Source: Streptomyces sp. NRRL F-6676
GTDB taxonomy: Bacteria > Actinomycetota > Actinomycetes > Streptomycetales > Streptomycetaceae
Length of the DNA: 30,336 nucleotides
Direction of reading: 5' to 3'
NCBI RefSeq assembly: GCF_000725625.1
Contig: NZ_JOHS01000074.1
Location: 1-30,336, forward strand
The notes below the pieces were generated by a model, which was not told where the DNA came from, searched no databases, and saw nothing but the letters and a program-made list of their open reading frames with translations. Below are positions 8,176-15,833 of the stretch, in pieces (position 1 is the stretch's first letter; each line of letters starts with the position of its first letter). The translations under genes were made by a program, and so were the position numbers.

Positions 8176-9402
8176 ATGAACCGACTCCTGGACCACTTCG
8201 CCGGTGAGCTGGAGGCCCTCGGCGGGCAGCGCAGGGACTTCCTGGAGATCGGCCGCCGCGCCGGCCGCTTCCCGAGCGCGCTCGCCCGGCTCCAGGACGC
8301 GCCCTCCGACGTGGAGATCAGCGTCTGGTGCAGCAACGACTACCTCGGCATGGGCCAGCACCCCTCGGTGCTGGAGGCGGCCAAGAACGCCGTCGACGCG
8401 TTCGGCGCCGGTTCCGGCGGCTCCCGCAACATCGGCGGCACCAACTTCTACCACGTGCTCCTCGAACGGGAACTGGCCGAACTGCACGGCAAGGAGGCGG
8501 CCCTGGTCTTCTCCTCCGGCTACACGGCCAACGACGGGGCGCTGACGGTGCTGGCCGGCCGGGCGCCGGGCACCCAGGTCTTCTCCGACGCGCTGAACCA
8601 CGCCTCGATCATCGACGGACTGCGGCACAGCGGCGCCGAGAAGCACATCTTCCGCCACAACGACGTGGCGCACCTGCGGGAGCTGCTGGCCGCCGCCGAT
8701 CCCGGACGGCCCAAGCTGATCGTGCTGGAGTCGGTGTACTCGATGTCCGGCGACGTGGCGCCGCTCGCCGAGATCGCCGCCCTGGCCGAGGAGTTCGAGG
8801 CCGCCACGTTCGTCGACGAGGTGCACGCGGTGGGCATGTACGGCCCGCAGGGCGCCGGGATCGCCGCGCGGGAGGGCATCGCCGACCGGTTCACGGTGTA
8901 CATGGGCACGCTCGCGAAGGGGTTCGGCACGGCGGGCGGGTACATCGCCGGTCCGGCCGACCTCGTGGACGCGGTGCGCGCCCTGTCCCGGCCGTTCATC
9001 TTCACCACCTCGCTCCCGCCGGCCACCGCCGCCAGTGCCCTGGCCGCGGTCCAGCACCTGCGTTCCTCCGAGGCGGAGCGGGACCGGCTCGCGGCCAACG
9101 CGGGGCTGCTGCACCGGCTGCTGGGCGAGCGGCGGATCCCGTTCGTGTCGGACGAGTCGCACATCGTCTCGGTGTTCGTCGGGGACGACACGCAGTGCCG
9201 CAGGGCCTCGGCGATCCTGCTGGAACGGCACGGGATCTATGTGCAGCCGATCAACGCGCCCAGCGTCCGGGAGGGCGAGGAGATCCTGCGGGTGGCGCCG
9301 TCCGCGACGCACACGCTCGGCGACGTGGAGAAGTTCGCCGAGGCGCTGGACGGCATCTGGCAGGAACTGGGCATCCCGCGCGGCGGTGTCCGCGGCACCT
9401 GA
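8176..9402 (+). CDS. hemA: 5-aminolevulinate synthase (C5N precursor)
   Basis: A 408-residue, PLP-dependent alpha-oxoamine synthase, full length for bacterial ALAS. It condenses glycine with succinyl-CoA to 5-aminolevulinate. Visible motifs are [10 protein letters not shown] (51-60), the cofactor-stacking His in [13 protein letters not shown] (H142), [16 protein letters not shown] (213-228) and the Schiff-base lysine in [14 protein letters not shown] (K248). Streptomyces make haem by the C5 (glutamyl-tRNA) route, so a dedicated ALAS in this genus is a recognised marker for C5N-containing secondary metabolites (asukamycin, manumycin, moenomycin). It sits 4 bp after the amide-synthetase-like gene with GAGAGG inside the end of that gene, implying translational coupling. 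Confidence in function and pathway is high. Confidence 0.95.
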   Translation: MNRLLDHFAGELEALGGQRRDFLEIGRRAGRFPSALARLQDAPSDVEISVWCSNDYLGMGQHPSVLEAAKNAVDAFGAGSGGSRNIGGTNFYHVLLERELAELHGKEAALVFSSGYTANDGALTVLAGRAPGTQVFSDALNHASIIDGLRHSGAEKHIFRHNDVAHLRELLAAADPGRPKLIVLESVYSMSGDVAPLAEIAALAEEFEAATFVDEVHAVGMYGPQGAGIAAREGIADRFTVYMGTLAKGFGTAGGYIAGPADLVDAVRALSRPFIFTTSLPPATAASALAAVQHLRSSEAERDRLAANAGLLHRLLGERRIPFVSDESHIVSVFVGDDTQCRRASAILLERHGIYVQPINAPSVREGEEILRVAPSATHTLGDVEKFAEALDGIWQELGIPRGGVRGT

Positions 9403-9408
9403 CCCGCC

Positions 9409-9441
9409 CGGCCCGCGCGTCCGTGCCGGGCGCGCGGGCCG
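9409..9441 (+). terminator. GC hairpin between ALAS and acyl-CoA ligase genes
   Basis: CGGCCCGCGCG at 9409-9419 is fully complementary to CGCGCGGGCCG at 9431-9441, giving 11 bp with an 11-nt loop, just after the ALAS stop. It could be an attenuator or a processing site within the operon. There is no U-tract, and the next gene has its own ribosome site. Confidence 0.45.
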
Positions 9442-9505
9442 TACCCGTCGCTGTCCTGGTGCCCGGTGGCGCATGTCCGGCCGGGCGGAACGGAGTTGAT
9501 GACCG

Positions 9506-11047
9506 ATGTCCCTTTCGCTGGCCGCCGTGCTCGCCGAGCCGGCCGCGCGCCGCCCGCACCACCCGGCGCTCGTCTTCGAGGGCCGGGAGGTGTCGTACGC
9601 GCAGCTGTGGCACCGGGCGCGGCAGTACGCGGCCGTGCTCGGCGCCCGCGGGGTGCGTCCCGGCGACCGGGTGGCACTCCTGCTGGCCAACACCCCGCAC
9701 TTCGCCATGGCCTACTTCGGGGCGCTCGCGGCCGGCGCCGTCGTCGTCCCCGTGCACGCGCTGCTCAAGGCGGAGGAGATCACGTACGTGCTGCGGGACT
9801 CCGGGGCCCGGGTGCTGGTGTGCGCGGGCGGGTTCCTCGGCGAGGGCACCAAGGCGGCCGAGATGGCGGGCGTCGAGGTGCTGACCGTGCTCGCCGAGGA
9901 GGAACCGGCGGACCGGCGCCTGGACCTCCTGGCCGAACGGGCGGCGCCCATGGACCGGTACGTGCCGCGCGAGCCCGCCGACGCGGCCGTCGTCCTGTAC
10001 ACCTCCGGCACCACCGGCCGGCCCAAGGGCGCGGTGCTCACCCATCTGAACCTCACCATGAACATCGGCGTCACGATGCTCTCCCCGTTCGACTTCCACG
10101 CCGACGACGTGCTGCTCTGCCCGCTGCCGCTGTTCCACACCTTCGGGCAGGTCTGCGGCATGGGGGTGTGTTTCCGGGCGGGGGCGACGATGGTGCTGAT
10201 GCCGTCGTTCGACGCGGACGAGGCCGTGGAGCTGATGTGCCGTCACCGCCGCATGGTGTTCATGGGCGTGCCCACCATGTACCTGGCGCTGCTCGACGCG
10301 GCCCGCGCGCGCCGGGCGCCGGGCCGGCCGCTGCTGGACCGGGCCTACTCCGGGGGGTCGGCGCTGCCGGTGAAGGTGCTGGAGGAGATCCAGGAGGTGT
10401 TCGGCTGCCCGGTGTACGAGGGCTACGGACTGACGGAGACCTCGCCGGTGGTCGCCTACAACCAGCCGGGGCTGCCCCGGCGGCCGGGGACCGTGGGGTG
10501 GCCGGTGTGGGGCGTGGAGGTGGCCGTCACCGCGCCGGACGCCGAGCACCGCGTCGAGCCGCTGCCCGCCGGGGAGGTCGGGGAGGTCGTCGTGCGCGGG
10601 CACAACGTGATGGCCGGATACCTGGGCCGCCCGGAGGCCACCGCCGAGGTGCTGGTGGACGGCTGGTTCCGCACCGGTGACCTGGGCACCCTGGACGAGG
10701 AGGGCTGTCTGACCCTCGTGGACCGCAAGAAGGACATGGTGGTGCGCGGCGGGTACAACGTGTATCCGCGCGAGGTCGAGGAGGTGCTGTCCCGGCATCC
10801 GGCGATCGCGCAGGTCGCGGTGGTCGGCGTGCCGCACCCCCGGTACGGCGAGGAGGTGTGCGCGGTGGTGCGCACGGCGCACGGCGCGGAGGGCACCGAG
10901 CGGCTCGGCGCGGAGATCGTGGCGTGGAGCAAGGAACGGCTGGCCGGCTACAAGTACCCGCGCCGGGTGGAGTTCGTCGACTCCTTCCCTCTGGGGCCGA
11001 GCGGAAAGGTCCTCAAGCGCGAACTGACGGCGCGGCTCGCGGGGTAG
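9506..11047 (+). CDS. Acyl-CoA ligase, candidate 5-aminolevulinate-activating/cyclising enzyme
   Basis: A 513-residue ANL-superfamily protein with the layout of a long-chain fatty acyl-CoA ligase. Motifs are LYTSGTTGRPKG (164-175), then EGYGLTETSP, WFRTGDLG, DRKKDMVVRGGYNVYPREVE and the C-terminal GPSGKVLKREL with the catalytic lysine. In asukamycin and moenomycin pathways a ligase of this type (AsuD2/MoeA4) activates 5-aminolevulinate, which then cyclises to 2-amino-3-hydroxycyclopent-2-enone. It is the last gene of the C5N block, 103 bp after ALAS and beyond a hairpin, and it ends 17 bp before a perfect bidirectional terminator. CGGAG lies about 10 bases before the ATG. Family is certain; the substrate is inferred from context. 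Confidence 0.85.
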   Translation: MSLSLAAVLAEPAARRPHHPALVFEGREVSYAQLWHRARQYAAVLGARGVRPGDRVALLLANTPHFAMAYFGALAAGAVVVPVHALLKAEEITYVLRDSGARVLVCAGGFLGEGTKAAEMAGVEVLTVLAEEEPADRRLDLLAERAAPMDRYVPREPADAAVVLYTSGTTGRPKGAVLTHLNLTMNIGVTMLSPFDFHADDVLLCPLPLFHTFGQVCGMGVCFRAGATMVLMPSFDADEAVELMCRHRRMVFMGVPTMYLALLDAARARRAPGRPLLDRAYSGGSALPVKVLEEIQEVFGCPVYEGYGLTETSPVVAYNQPGLPRRPGTVGWPVWGVEVAVTAPDAEHRVEPLPAGEVGEVVVRGHNVMAGYLGRPEATAEVLVDGWFRTGDLGTLDEEGCLTLVDRKKDMVVRGGYNVYPREVEEVLSRHPAIAQVAVVGVPHPRYGEEVCAVVRTAHGAEGTERLGAEIVAWSKERLAGYKYPRRVEFVDSFPLGPSGKVLKRELTARLAG

Positions 11048-11063
11048 GGGCGGCGTTACGGCT

Positions 11064-11105
11064 ACGGGCGCTGCCCGGCACTCGTGAGTGCCGGGCAGCG
11101 CCCGT
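11064..11105. terminator. Perfect 19-bp bidirectional hairpin terminator
   Basis: The arm at 11064-11082 (ACGGGCGCTGCCCGGCACT) is exactly complementary to 11087-11105, with a 4-nt loop. It lies between the convergent acyl-CoA ligase gene and the minus-strand luciferase-like gene, 17 and 19 bp from their stops. It has no U-tract, which is usual for Streptomyces. Confidence 0.85.
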
Positions 11106-11123
11106 GGCCGTGTCACCCGCAGG

Positions 11124-12233
11124 TCACCTGTTGGCGAGCGCGCGGGCGAGGTCGGCCGTCCACCGGTAGGAGTCGGTGACGCCCTTCAGGGAGCCGTTGA
11201 AGTGCGGGGCCACGAACCGGGCGAGGAGTTCCAGGCTGCGGTGGGTGGCCTCGCGGTCCGCCCAGTCCATCACGTTGACCAGGAGCCGTCCGAAGCCGCC
11301 GGTCTCCTGCTGTACGTCCCGGACCGCCTCGACGACCTCGTCCACGGAGCCGGCGAGGGTGCCGCGCTGGTCGATCAGCTCCTCCAGCAGGGCGCGGGCC
11401 TCGGCGCGGGAGCCCACCGGCGGGGTGCCGAGCAGGGCCCAGTACTCGTTGCGGTAGCGCATCCAGCCGTCGACGATCTCGTCCAGGGCGCGGGCCCGGC
11501 TGTCCGACACGTGCACGGTCAGCGCGACCCGCCAGTCGGCCCGGTCCAGCTTGTGCCCGTGCTCGGCGGCCGACTCCTCGGCGTGCTGCCACTGGCCGAC
11601 GAGGTCGCCGATCCGGCTGCCCGGCTTCGGCGGGATGCCGAAGGACAGCGGGGCGATGCCGTACTGGCCGGCGAGCCGCATGCCGAACGGCGAGACGGCG
11701 CTGGAGACCGCCATCGGAAGTCCGGCCGGCGTGCTGGGCCGCAGGTGCAGCCGCGCGTCGCGCAGCCGGAACCAGTCGGTCTCCCGGGTCACGGGGCCCT
11801 CACCGGCCACCAGTTGGCGGATCACGTCCAGGGACTCGGCGGTGCGGCGCCTGGTGTCCGCCGGGTCGATGCCGAGGAAGTGCATGTCGGTGGGGATGGA
11901 ACCGGCCCCCACCCCGAGGGTGAACCGGCCGCGGGTCAGGTGGTCCAGCTGGAGGGCGCGCGTGGCCACCATGTAGGGGTGGTGGTAGGGCAGGCTCACC
12001 ACGCCGGTGCCGAGGCGGATGTGCCGGGTGCGCTCGGCGGCGGTGGCGAGGAACAGCTCGGGCGAGCCGATGGTCCCCCAGCCCGCCGAGTGGTGCTCGC
12101 CCACCCACAGTTCCTCGTAGCCGAGCCGGTCGAGCCACTCGGCGAGTTCCAGATCCCGCCACAGGCTCAGGGCGGGGTCCTCCCCCAGCGGGTGCAGTGG
12201 CGACAAGAAGGCTCCGAAGCTCATCCGGTCCAT
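11124..12233 (-). CDS. Luciferase-like (LLM class) flavin-dependent monooxygenase
   Basis: A 369-residue protein of the bacterial luciferase-like family, related to LimB-type monooxygenases. It has MSFGAFLSPLHPLGEDP at the start, YEELWVGEHHSAGWG, RLGTGVVSLPYHHPYMVA, LTRGRFTLGVGAGSIPTDMH and a TIM-barrel pattern throughout. These enzymes use FMNH2 from a partner reductase, and a flavin reductase gene lies at 19665. In asukamycin biosynthesis AsuE1 with reductase AsuE2 hydroxylates C4 of protoasukamycin; this gene is a good candidate for that role. The ATG at 12233 is preceded by GAGGAG; longer in-frame starts would add unrelated low-complexity sequence. It is divergent from the MFS exporter. 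The exact reaction is inferred. Confidence 0.85.
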   Translation of the reverse strand: MDRMSFGAFLSPLHPLGEDPALSLWRDLELAEWLDRLGYEELWVGEHHSAGWGTIGSPELFLATAAERTRHIRLGTGVVSLPYHHPYMVATRALQLDHLTRGRFTLGVGAGSIPTDMHFLGIDPADTRRRTAESLDVIRQLVAGEGPVTRETDWFRLRDARLHLRPSTPAGLPMAVSSAVSPFGMRLAGQYGIAPLSFGIPPKPGSRIGDLVGQWQHAEESAAEHGHKLDRADWRVALTVHVSDSRARALDEIVDGWMRYRNEYWALLGTPPVGSRAEARALLEELIDQRGTLAGSVDEVVEAVRDVQQETGGFGRLLVNVMDWADREATHRSLELLARFVAPHFNGSLKGVTDSYRWTADLARALANR

Positions 12234-12526
12234 GGGGCTCCTCACTTCGACGGAAGTCGCGACAGTCGTGCCGCGAGTCTGGTGCCGGTGGGACGGGCTT
12301 TCGCCCCCCGAACGGACCGGCCCTTCCACGGCCCCGAACGCCGTCCCCGGCCGGGGCCGCCGACCGGGGACCGTCGTGCGGGTACCTCGAACGGGTCGCT
12401 CTCCCGGCGCATTGGACGACACCCGTTGCCAATCCAACAGGTGTTGTGGAACGCTGAGCATCCTCACCTCGTGACCCAGCGCTCCGAAGAGCACACGAAG
12501 AGCACGCAGAAGAGAAAGAGAGCGAC
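12234..12526. promoter_or_regulatory. Divergent LLM / MFS intergenic region with candidate TetR operator
   Basis: No gene is visible in these 293 bp. CAACAGGTGTTG at 12435-12446 has CAACA/TGTTG arms around GG, and its core ACAGGTGT matches, in reverse complement, the palindrome in front of the TetR gene (5115-5122). ATTGG at 12411-12415 and CCAAT at 12429-12433 form a second inverted repeat. Closer to the MFS start is a purine-rich leader with CGAAGAGCAC repeated at 12485-12494 and 12496-12505. This fits a shared promoter region for an exporter and a tailoring oxygenase under one repressor. Confidence 0.45.
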
Positions 12527-14056
12527 GTGACGACCCAGCAGGAACGGACCTCGGCGGACGAGTCCGAGCGCATCGGTCCCGATCTGTGGTGGCTCGCCGC
12601 CATCATGGCGTTCGGCAGCTTCGCCGGGCTCCTCGACGCCACCATCACCAATGTCGCGATCGGGCCGCTGGCGGCGGCCTTCGACGCCGAGATCGCCACC
12701 GTGCAATGGGTGGTGACGGGATATCTGCTGGCCATCACCGCCACCCTGCCGCTCGGCGCGTGGGCGATGGCCCGGTACGGCGCCCGCGAGACGCTGCTGT
12801 TCTCCCAGGCCGTGTTCCTGATCGGCTCCCTGCTGTCGGGGCTCGCCTGGGACGCGTCCAGCCTGATCGGCTTCCGGGTGCTCCAGGGCATCGGCGGCGG
12901 CCTCGCCCTCCCCGTCGGACAGGCGCTGATCGCCCAGGCGGCCGGACCCCGCCGCCTCACCAAGCTGATGTCCCTCGTGACCGTGCCCGCCCTGTTCGCC
13001 CCGCTGGTCGGGCCGTCGCTCGGCGGCGTGCTGGTCGACCACGCGAGCTGGCGCTGGATCTTCCTGATCAACGTGCCGTTCTGCGTCGTCACCCTCGGCC
13101 TGATCCTGTGGCGGGTGCGCAACGTCATCGCCCCGACGAAGGACGCCGTCCTGGACACGCTCGGCCTGGTGCTGCTCGTCCCCGCGCTCGCCGGGCTGAT
13201 CTACGGGTTCTCCGAGGCCGGGGCGGCCGGCGGGTTCACCGGGACGCGCGCCCTCGCCGGCCTCGGCGCCGGCGTCGTGCTCGGCGTCGCCTTCGTCGCG
13301 CACGCCCTGCGCCGGCGCAGCGAGGCCGTCCTCGACCTGCGGCTGTTCCGGGTACGGGACTTCGCGGCCGGGAACCTGGCCAGCATGGTCATGGCCGTCG
13401 CGATGTACGGCGTCCTCATCCCGCTGCCGCTGTACTTCCAGGTGGTCCAGGGCACCAGCGTGCTGGAGTCGGCGCTGATGCTGCTGCCCCAGAGCCTCGG
13501 CTACCTCGTCGCGGTCTCCCTGTTGCAGCGGCTGACCGTGGCCCTGGGCGTGCGCACCGTCACCCTGGCCGGCGTCGTCCTCGTCGGCGTGGGCACGCTG
13601 CCGTACGTCGTCATCGACGCCGATCCGAGCCGGTTCCTGCTGGGCGCGGCGCTGGTCGTGCGCGGTCTCGGGCTCGGGGCGTCGATGATGCCGACGATGA
13701 CCGCCGCGTTCAGCAGCGTGCCCAAGGAGGTGGTGCCGCGCGCCACCAGCGCCTTCCACGTCTTCCAGCGCATCGGCGCCTCGCTGGGCACGGCGGTGCT
13801 CACCGTGGTGCTCCAGAACGAGGCGCTGCGTCATCTGCCCGCGGCGGTACCGGGGTTGGCGGCGGTCGCGCCCGGCAGTGCCGTCGCCCACGGGCTGGCC
13901 TCGTCGTTCCGGGCACCGTTCTGGTGGGCGCTGGCCTTCACGGCGCTCGCGCTGGTGCCGGCCTTCTTCCTGCCCGGCCGCGGGTCCACCGCGGCGGCCG
14001 GCGACGCGGACGGTCCGCCGGCGCGGGCGGGTGCGGCGCCCGTACTGTCCGAATAG
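12527..14056 (+). CDS. MFS multidrug exporter, DHA2 (14-TM, EmrB/QacA) family
   Basis: A 509-residue membrane protein with about 14 hydrophobic segments. Hallmarks are the first helix LAAIMAFGSFAGLLDATITNVA, WVVTGYLLAITATLPLGAWA, the antiporter motif C region LVGPSLGGVLVD, and WRWIFLINVPF. DHA2 members export drugs by proton antiport, and such a pump commonly provides self-resistance in antibiotic clusters. The start is a GTG at 12527 after a purine-rich leader with no strong Shine-Dalgarno, so the start is less certain than the family. It is divergent from the luciferase-like gene and isolated from downstream genes by a strong hairpin. The upstream palindrome suggests TetR control. Confidence 0.92.
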   Translation: MTTQQERTSADESERIGPDLWWLAAIMAFGSFAGLLDATITNVAIGPLAAAFDAEIATVQWVVTGYLLAITATLPLGAWAMARYGARETLLFSQAVFLIGSLLSGLAWDASSLIGFRVLQGIGGGLALPVGQALIAQAAGPRRLTKLMSLVTVPALFAPLVGPSLGGVLVDHASWRWIFLINVPFCVVTLGLILWRVRNVIAPTKDAVLDTLGLVLLVPALAGLIYGFSEAGAAGGFTGTRALAGLGAGVVLGVAFVAHALRRRSEAVLDLRLFRVRDFAAGNLASMVMAVAMYGVLIPLPLYFQVVQGTSVLESALMLLPQSLGYLVAVSLLQRLTVALGVRTVTLAGVVLVGVGTLPYVVIDADPSRFLLGAALVVRGLGLGASMMPTMTAAFSSVPKEVVPRATSAFHVFQRIGASLGTAVLTVVLQNEALRHLPAAVPGLAAVAPGSAVAHGLASSFRAPFWWALAFTALALVPAFFLPGRGSTAAAGDADGPPARAGAAPVLSE

Positions 14057-14098
14057 CCCTCGCCCTCCCCTGGCCCGCCCCCCACGGCGTGCCCACGC

Positions 14099-14150
14099 CA
14101 CGCGCTCCATCCCACGCGCTCCACCCCACGCGCTCCACCCCACACGCTCC
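14099..14150 (+). repeat. 14-bp tandem repeat, three full copies plus a partial one
   Basis: The unit CACGCGCTCCAYCC occurs at 14099-14112, 14113-14126 and 14127-14140, followed by a partial degenerate copy to about 14150 that runs into the terminator stem. It is non-coding, downstream of the MFS gene. Confidence 0.75.
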
Positions 14151-14186
14151 GCGCGGTGACGCAGCACGCGTCACCTGCGCGGAGCG
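14145..14186 (+). terminator. Strong hairpin terminator after the MFS gene
   Basis: The arm 14145-14162 pairs with 14168-14186 over 18 bp with one bulged base and a 5-nt loop (AGCAC). It lies about 90 bp after the MFS stop and probably separates it from the main operon. Confidence 0.75.
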
Positions 14187-14401
14187 CGTCGCGTCGGGGG
14201 CCGTTCCCCGCTCGCCCCACCCTCGCCGGGCCCTGCCCGACCGGGCCACCCCGCGCTGCCTGACCGGCCACCTCTCCGGGCGTGCTCCCGTTGCCCCTGC
14301 CGGAGGGCCACCCCGTTCGAGGATTCCGGGTCGGGACCGCCGGCCACAGACTCGGATCACCAACAGCCGACGCCTGTGCGGGCGGACAGGGGGAATGGAC
14401 G

Positions 14402-15214
14402 ATGGTGGCATTCGACACCGGGGCCGGGATCCGCCTGGCCCGGTTGTCACGGCACCGGGACGGACGCTTCCTCTTCGTGCCCATGGACCACTCGGTGGCC
14501 GACGGGCCGATCGTCCCGGCCAGTCGCTTCAACGACCTGGTCCAGGCGGTGGTCACCGGCGGCGCCGACGCGATCGTGGTGCACAAGGGCCGCGCCCGTA
14601 CGGTGGACCCGGCCCTGCTGCGCGACTGCGCGCTGATCGTGCACCTGAGCGCCAGCACCCCGCACTCCCCCGACGCCGAGGCCAAGGTGCTGGTCGGCGC
14701 GGTGGAGGAGGCGGTGCGGCTCGGCGCCGACGCCGTCAGCGTGCACGTCAACATGGGCTCCGACACCGAGGCCCGCCAGCTCGCCGACCTCGGCACCGTG
14801 GCCGAGGCCTGCCAGAAGTGGTCGGTGCCGCTGCTGGCCATGGTCTACCCGCGCGGCCCCCGGATCTCCGACCCGCACGACCCGGCGCTCCTCGCGCACG
14901 CGGTCAACGTGGCGGCGGACCTGGGGGCGACGCTGGTGAAGACCGCCTGGCCGATGCCCCTGTCGGAGCTGGCCGCGGTCACCGCGAGCTGCCCGATCCC
15001 GGTCCTGGTGGCCGGCGGCGGCGACCAGGACGGTGACCTCACCGCCTTCGCCACGGCGGCCATGGAGGCGGGGTGCGGGGGCCTGGCCGTCGGCCGGCGG
15101 GTGTTCGGCAGCCCCTCGCCGACGGCCGCCCTCAAGGCCCTGGCCGCCGTGGTGCACGCCGACCCGCCGGAGCCCGCGGTCACCCGGCCCCTCGGCGCCG
15201 ACGCCGCCGTCTGA
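14402..15214 (+). CDS. GriI-type aldolase for 3-amino-4-hydroxybenzoate (DhnA/FBA class I family)
   Basis: A 270-residue TIM-barrel aldolase of the DhnA/2-amino-3,7-dideoxy-threo-hept-6-ulosonate synthase family. Motifs include FVPMDHSVADGP (25-36), VVHKGRAR (59-66), LAMVYPRGPRI (145-155) and the predicted Schiff-base lysine in ATLVKTAWP (K180), followed by VLVAGGG. In S. griseus, GriI condenses aspartate semialdehyde with dihydroxyacetone phosphate to the C7 precursor that GriH converts to 3,4-AHBA. A GriH-like domain is encoded in this operon at 22883, so the pair is complete. GGGGGAATG precedes the ATG at 14402; longer in-frame starts have no good ribosome site. It is the first gene of the long operon. 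Assignment is strong on sequence and context. Confidence 0.9.
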   Translation: MVAFDTGAGIRLARLSRHRDGRFLFVPMDHSVADGPIVPASRFNDLVQAVVTGGADAIVVHKGRARTVDPALLRDCALIVHLSASTPHSPDAEAKVLVGAVEEAVRLGADAVSVHVNMGSDTEARQLADLGTVAEACQKWSVPLLAMVYPRGPRISDPHDPALLAHAVNVAADLGATLVKTAWPMPLSELAAVTASCPIPVLVAGGGDQDGDLTAFATAAMEAGCGGLAVGRRVFGSPSPTAALKALAAVVHADPPEPAVTRPLGADAAV

Positions 15215-15276
15215 ACGCCGTCCGAACGCCGTCTCGCGGCGGAAACCGCAGCCCACCCGTGCCGGAAGGAAGACAC

Positions 15277-15555
15277 ATGCGCGACGAGATCCGCGAGTTC
15301 GTCCTCACCACCATCCGTGAGGTGATGAACCTGCCGCTCCCCGAGGACCTCACGGACGACACCCCGCTCGGCGAGGGCGGCCTCGGCCTGGAATCGCTGT
15401 CGCGGCTGGAGCTGATGATCCAGCTCGAGAGCGCCTACGGCATCGAGGTCCCCGAGGCCGACAGCGACGCCCAGGAGAACGCGACGCTGGGCGAGTTCGT
15501 GGACGCCGTCGCCGCCCTGCGCGGCGCGGCGGTCGCCGACGGGGCCGGCCGGTGA
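15277..15555 (+). CDS. Acyl carrier protein (ACP 1)
   Basis: A 92-residue acidic helical protein with the phosphopantetheine site in GLGLESLSRLEL, serine 40. The region EDLTDDTPLGEGG before the site and IQLESAYGIEVPEAD after it are typical of type II ACPs. GGAAGG lies about 6 bases before the ATG. The stop overlaps the next start as GTGA. In manumycin-type systems separate ACPs carry the 3,4-AHBA-primed lower chain and the upper chain; which one this serves cannot be read from sequence. Confidence 0.9.
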   Translation: MRDEIREFVLTTIREVMNLPLPEDLTDDTPLGEGGLGLESLSRLELMIQLESAYGIEVPEADSDAQENATLGEFVDAVAALRGAAVADGAGR

Positions 15556-15833
15556 GGGACGGGCAGGTGATCGACGACGCCGCCCTCGGCCGGCTGCTGC
15601 ACGACTGCGGACTGCTGACCACCGACTCCTTCGACGACGACACCGAACTCGTCCTCGACTCGCTCACCCTCGTCTGGCTCGCCCACCTCCTCGACGAACA
15701 GCACGGCCTCACCGTGTCCGTCGAGGACGAGAACGGCCTGGTGTCCTGCGCCTCGGTGCGGGAGCTGCGGCGGTTCCTCGCCAGGACGGCGGAGGGCACC
15801 CACACTTCTGCGGAGATGCTCCATGGCTCATGA
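15552..15833 (+). CDS. Divergent acyl carrier protein (ACP 2)
   Basis: A 93-residue, very acidic protein starting at a GTG that overlaps the ACP 1 stop. LVLDSLTLVWL supplies the probable phosphopantetheine serine (S37) in a DSL motif, with helix-forming sequence on both sides (FDDDTELVLDSL, HLLDEQHGLTVSVEDEN). It is more diverged than the other two ACPs and resembles ACP-like proteins found beside KS/CLF genes in polyene clusters. Its end overlaps the KS start by 11 bases, which suggests tight coupling of ACP and ketosynthase synthesis. Carrier function is likely; the cargo is unknown. Confidence 0.8.
   Translation: MRDGQVIDDAALGRLLHDCGLLTTDSFDDDTELVLDSLTLVWLAHLLDEQHGLTVSVEDENGLVSCASVRELRRFLARTAEGTHTSAEMLHGS

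Larger units (their letters stand above)
14057..14401. promoter_or_regulatory. 345-bp gap before the main biosynthetic operon
   Basis: No gene is visible. The first half holds a 14-bp tandem repeat (14099-14150) and the MFS terminator hairpin (14145-14186). The second half, 14187-14401, should contain the promoter of the 14.6-kb biosynthetic operon, but I could not identify boxes or a clear SARP heptamer repeat with confidence. Confidence 0.45.

Noticed and set aside
11088..12530. A 480-codon plus-strand open frame opposite the luciferase-like gene
   Set aside because: The minus strand encodes a recognisable LLM protein with a proper ribosome site; the plus frame is low-complexity and has no family features.
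14187..14401. SARP-type heptamer repeats before the main operon (TTCGAGG and a GGGTCGG about 11 bp later)
   Set aside because: The two elements differ too much to call a direct repeat, and similar strings are common in this composition.
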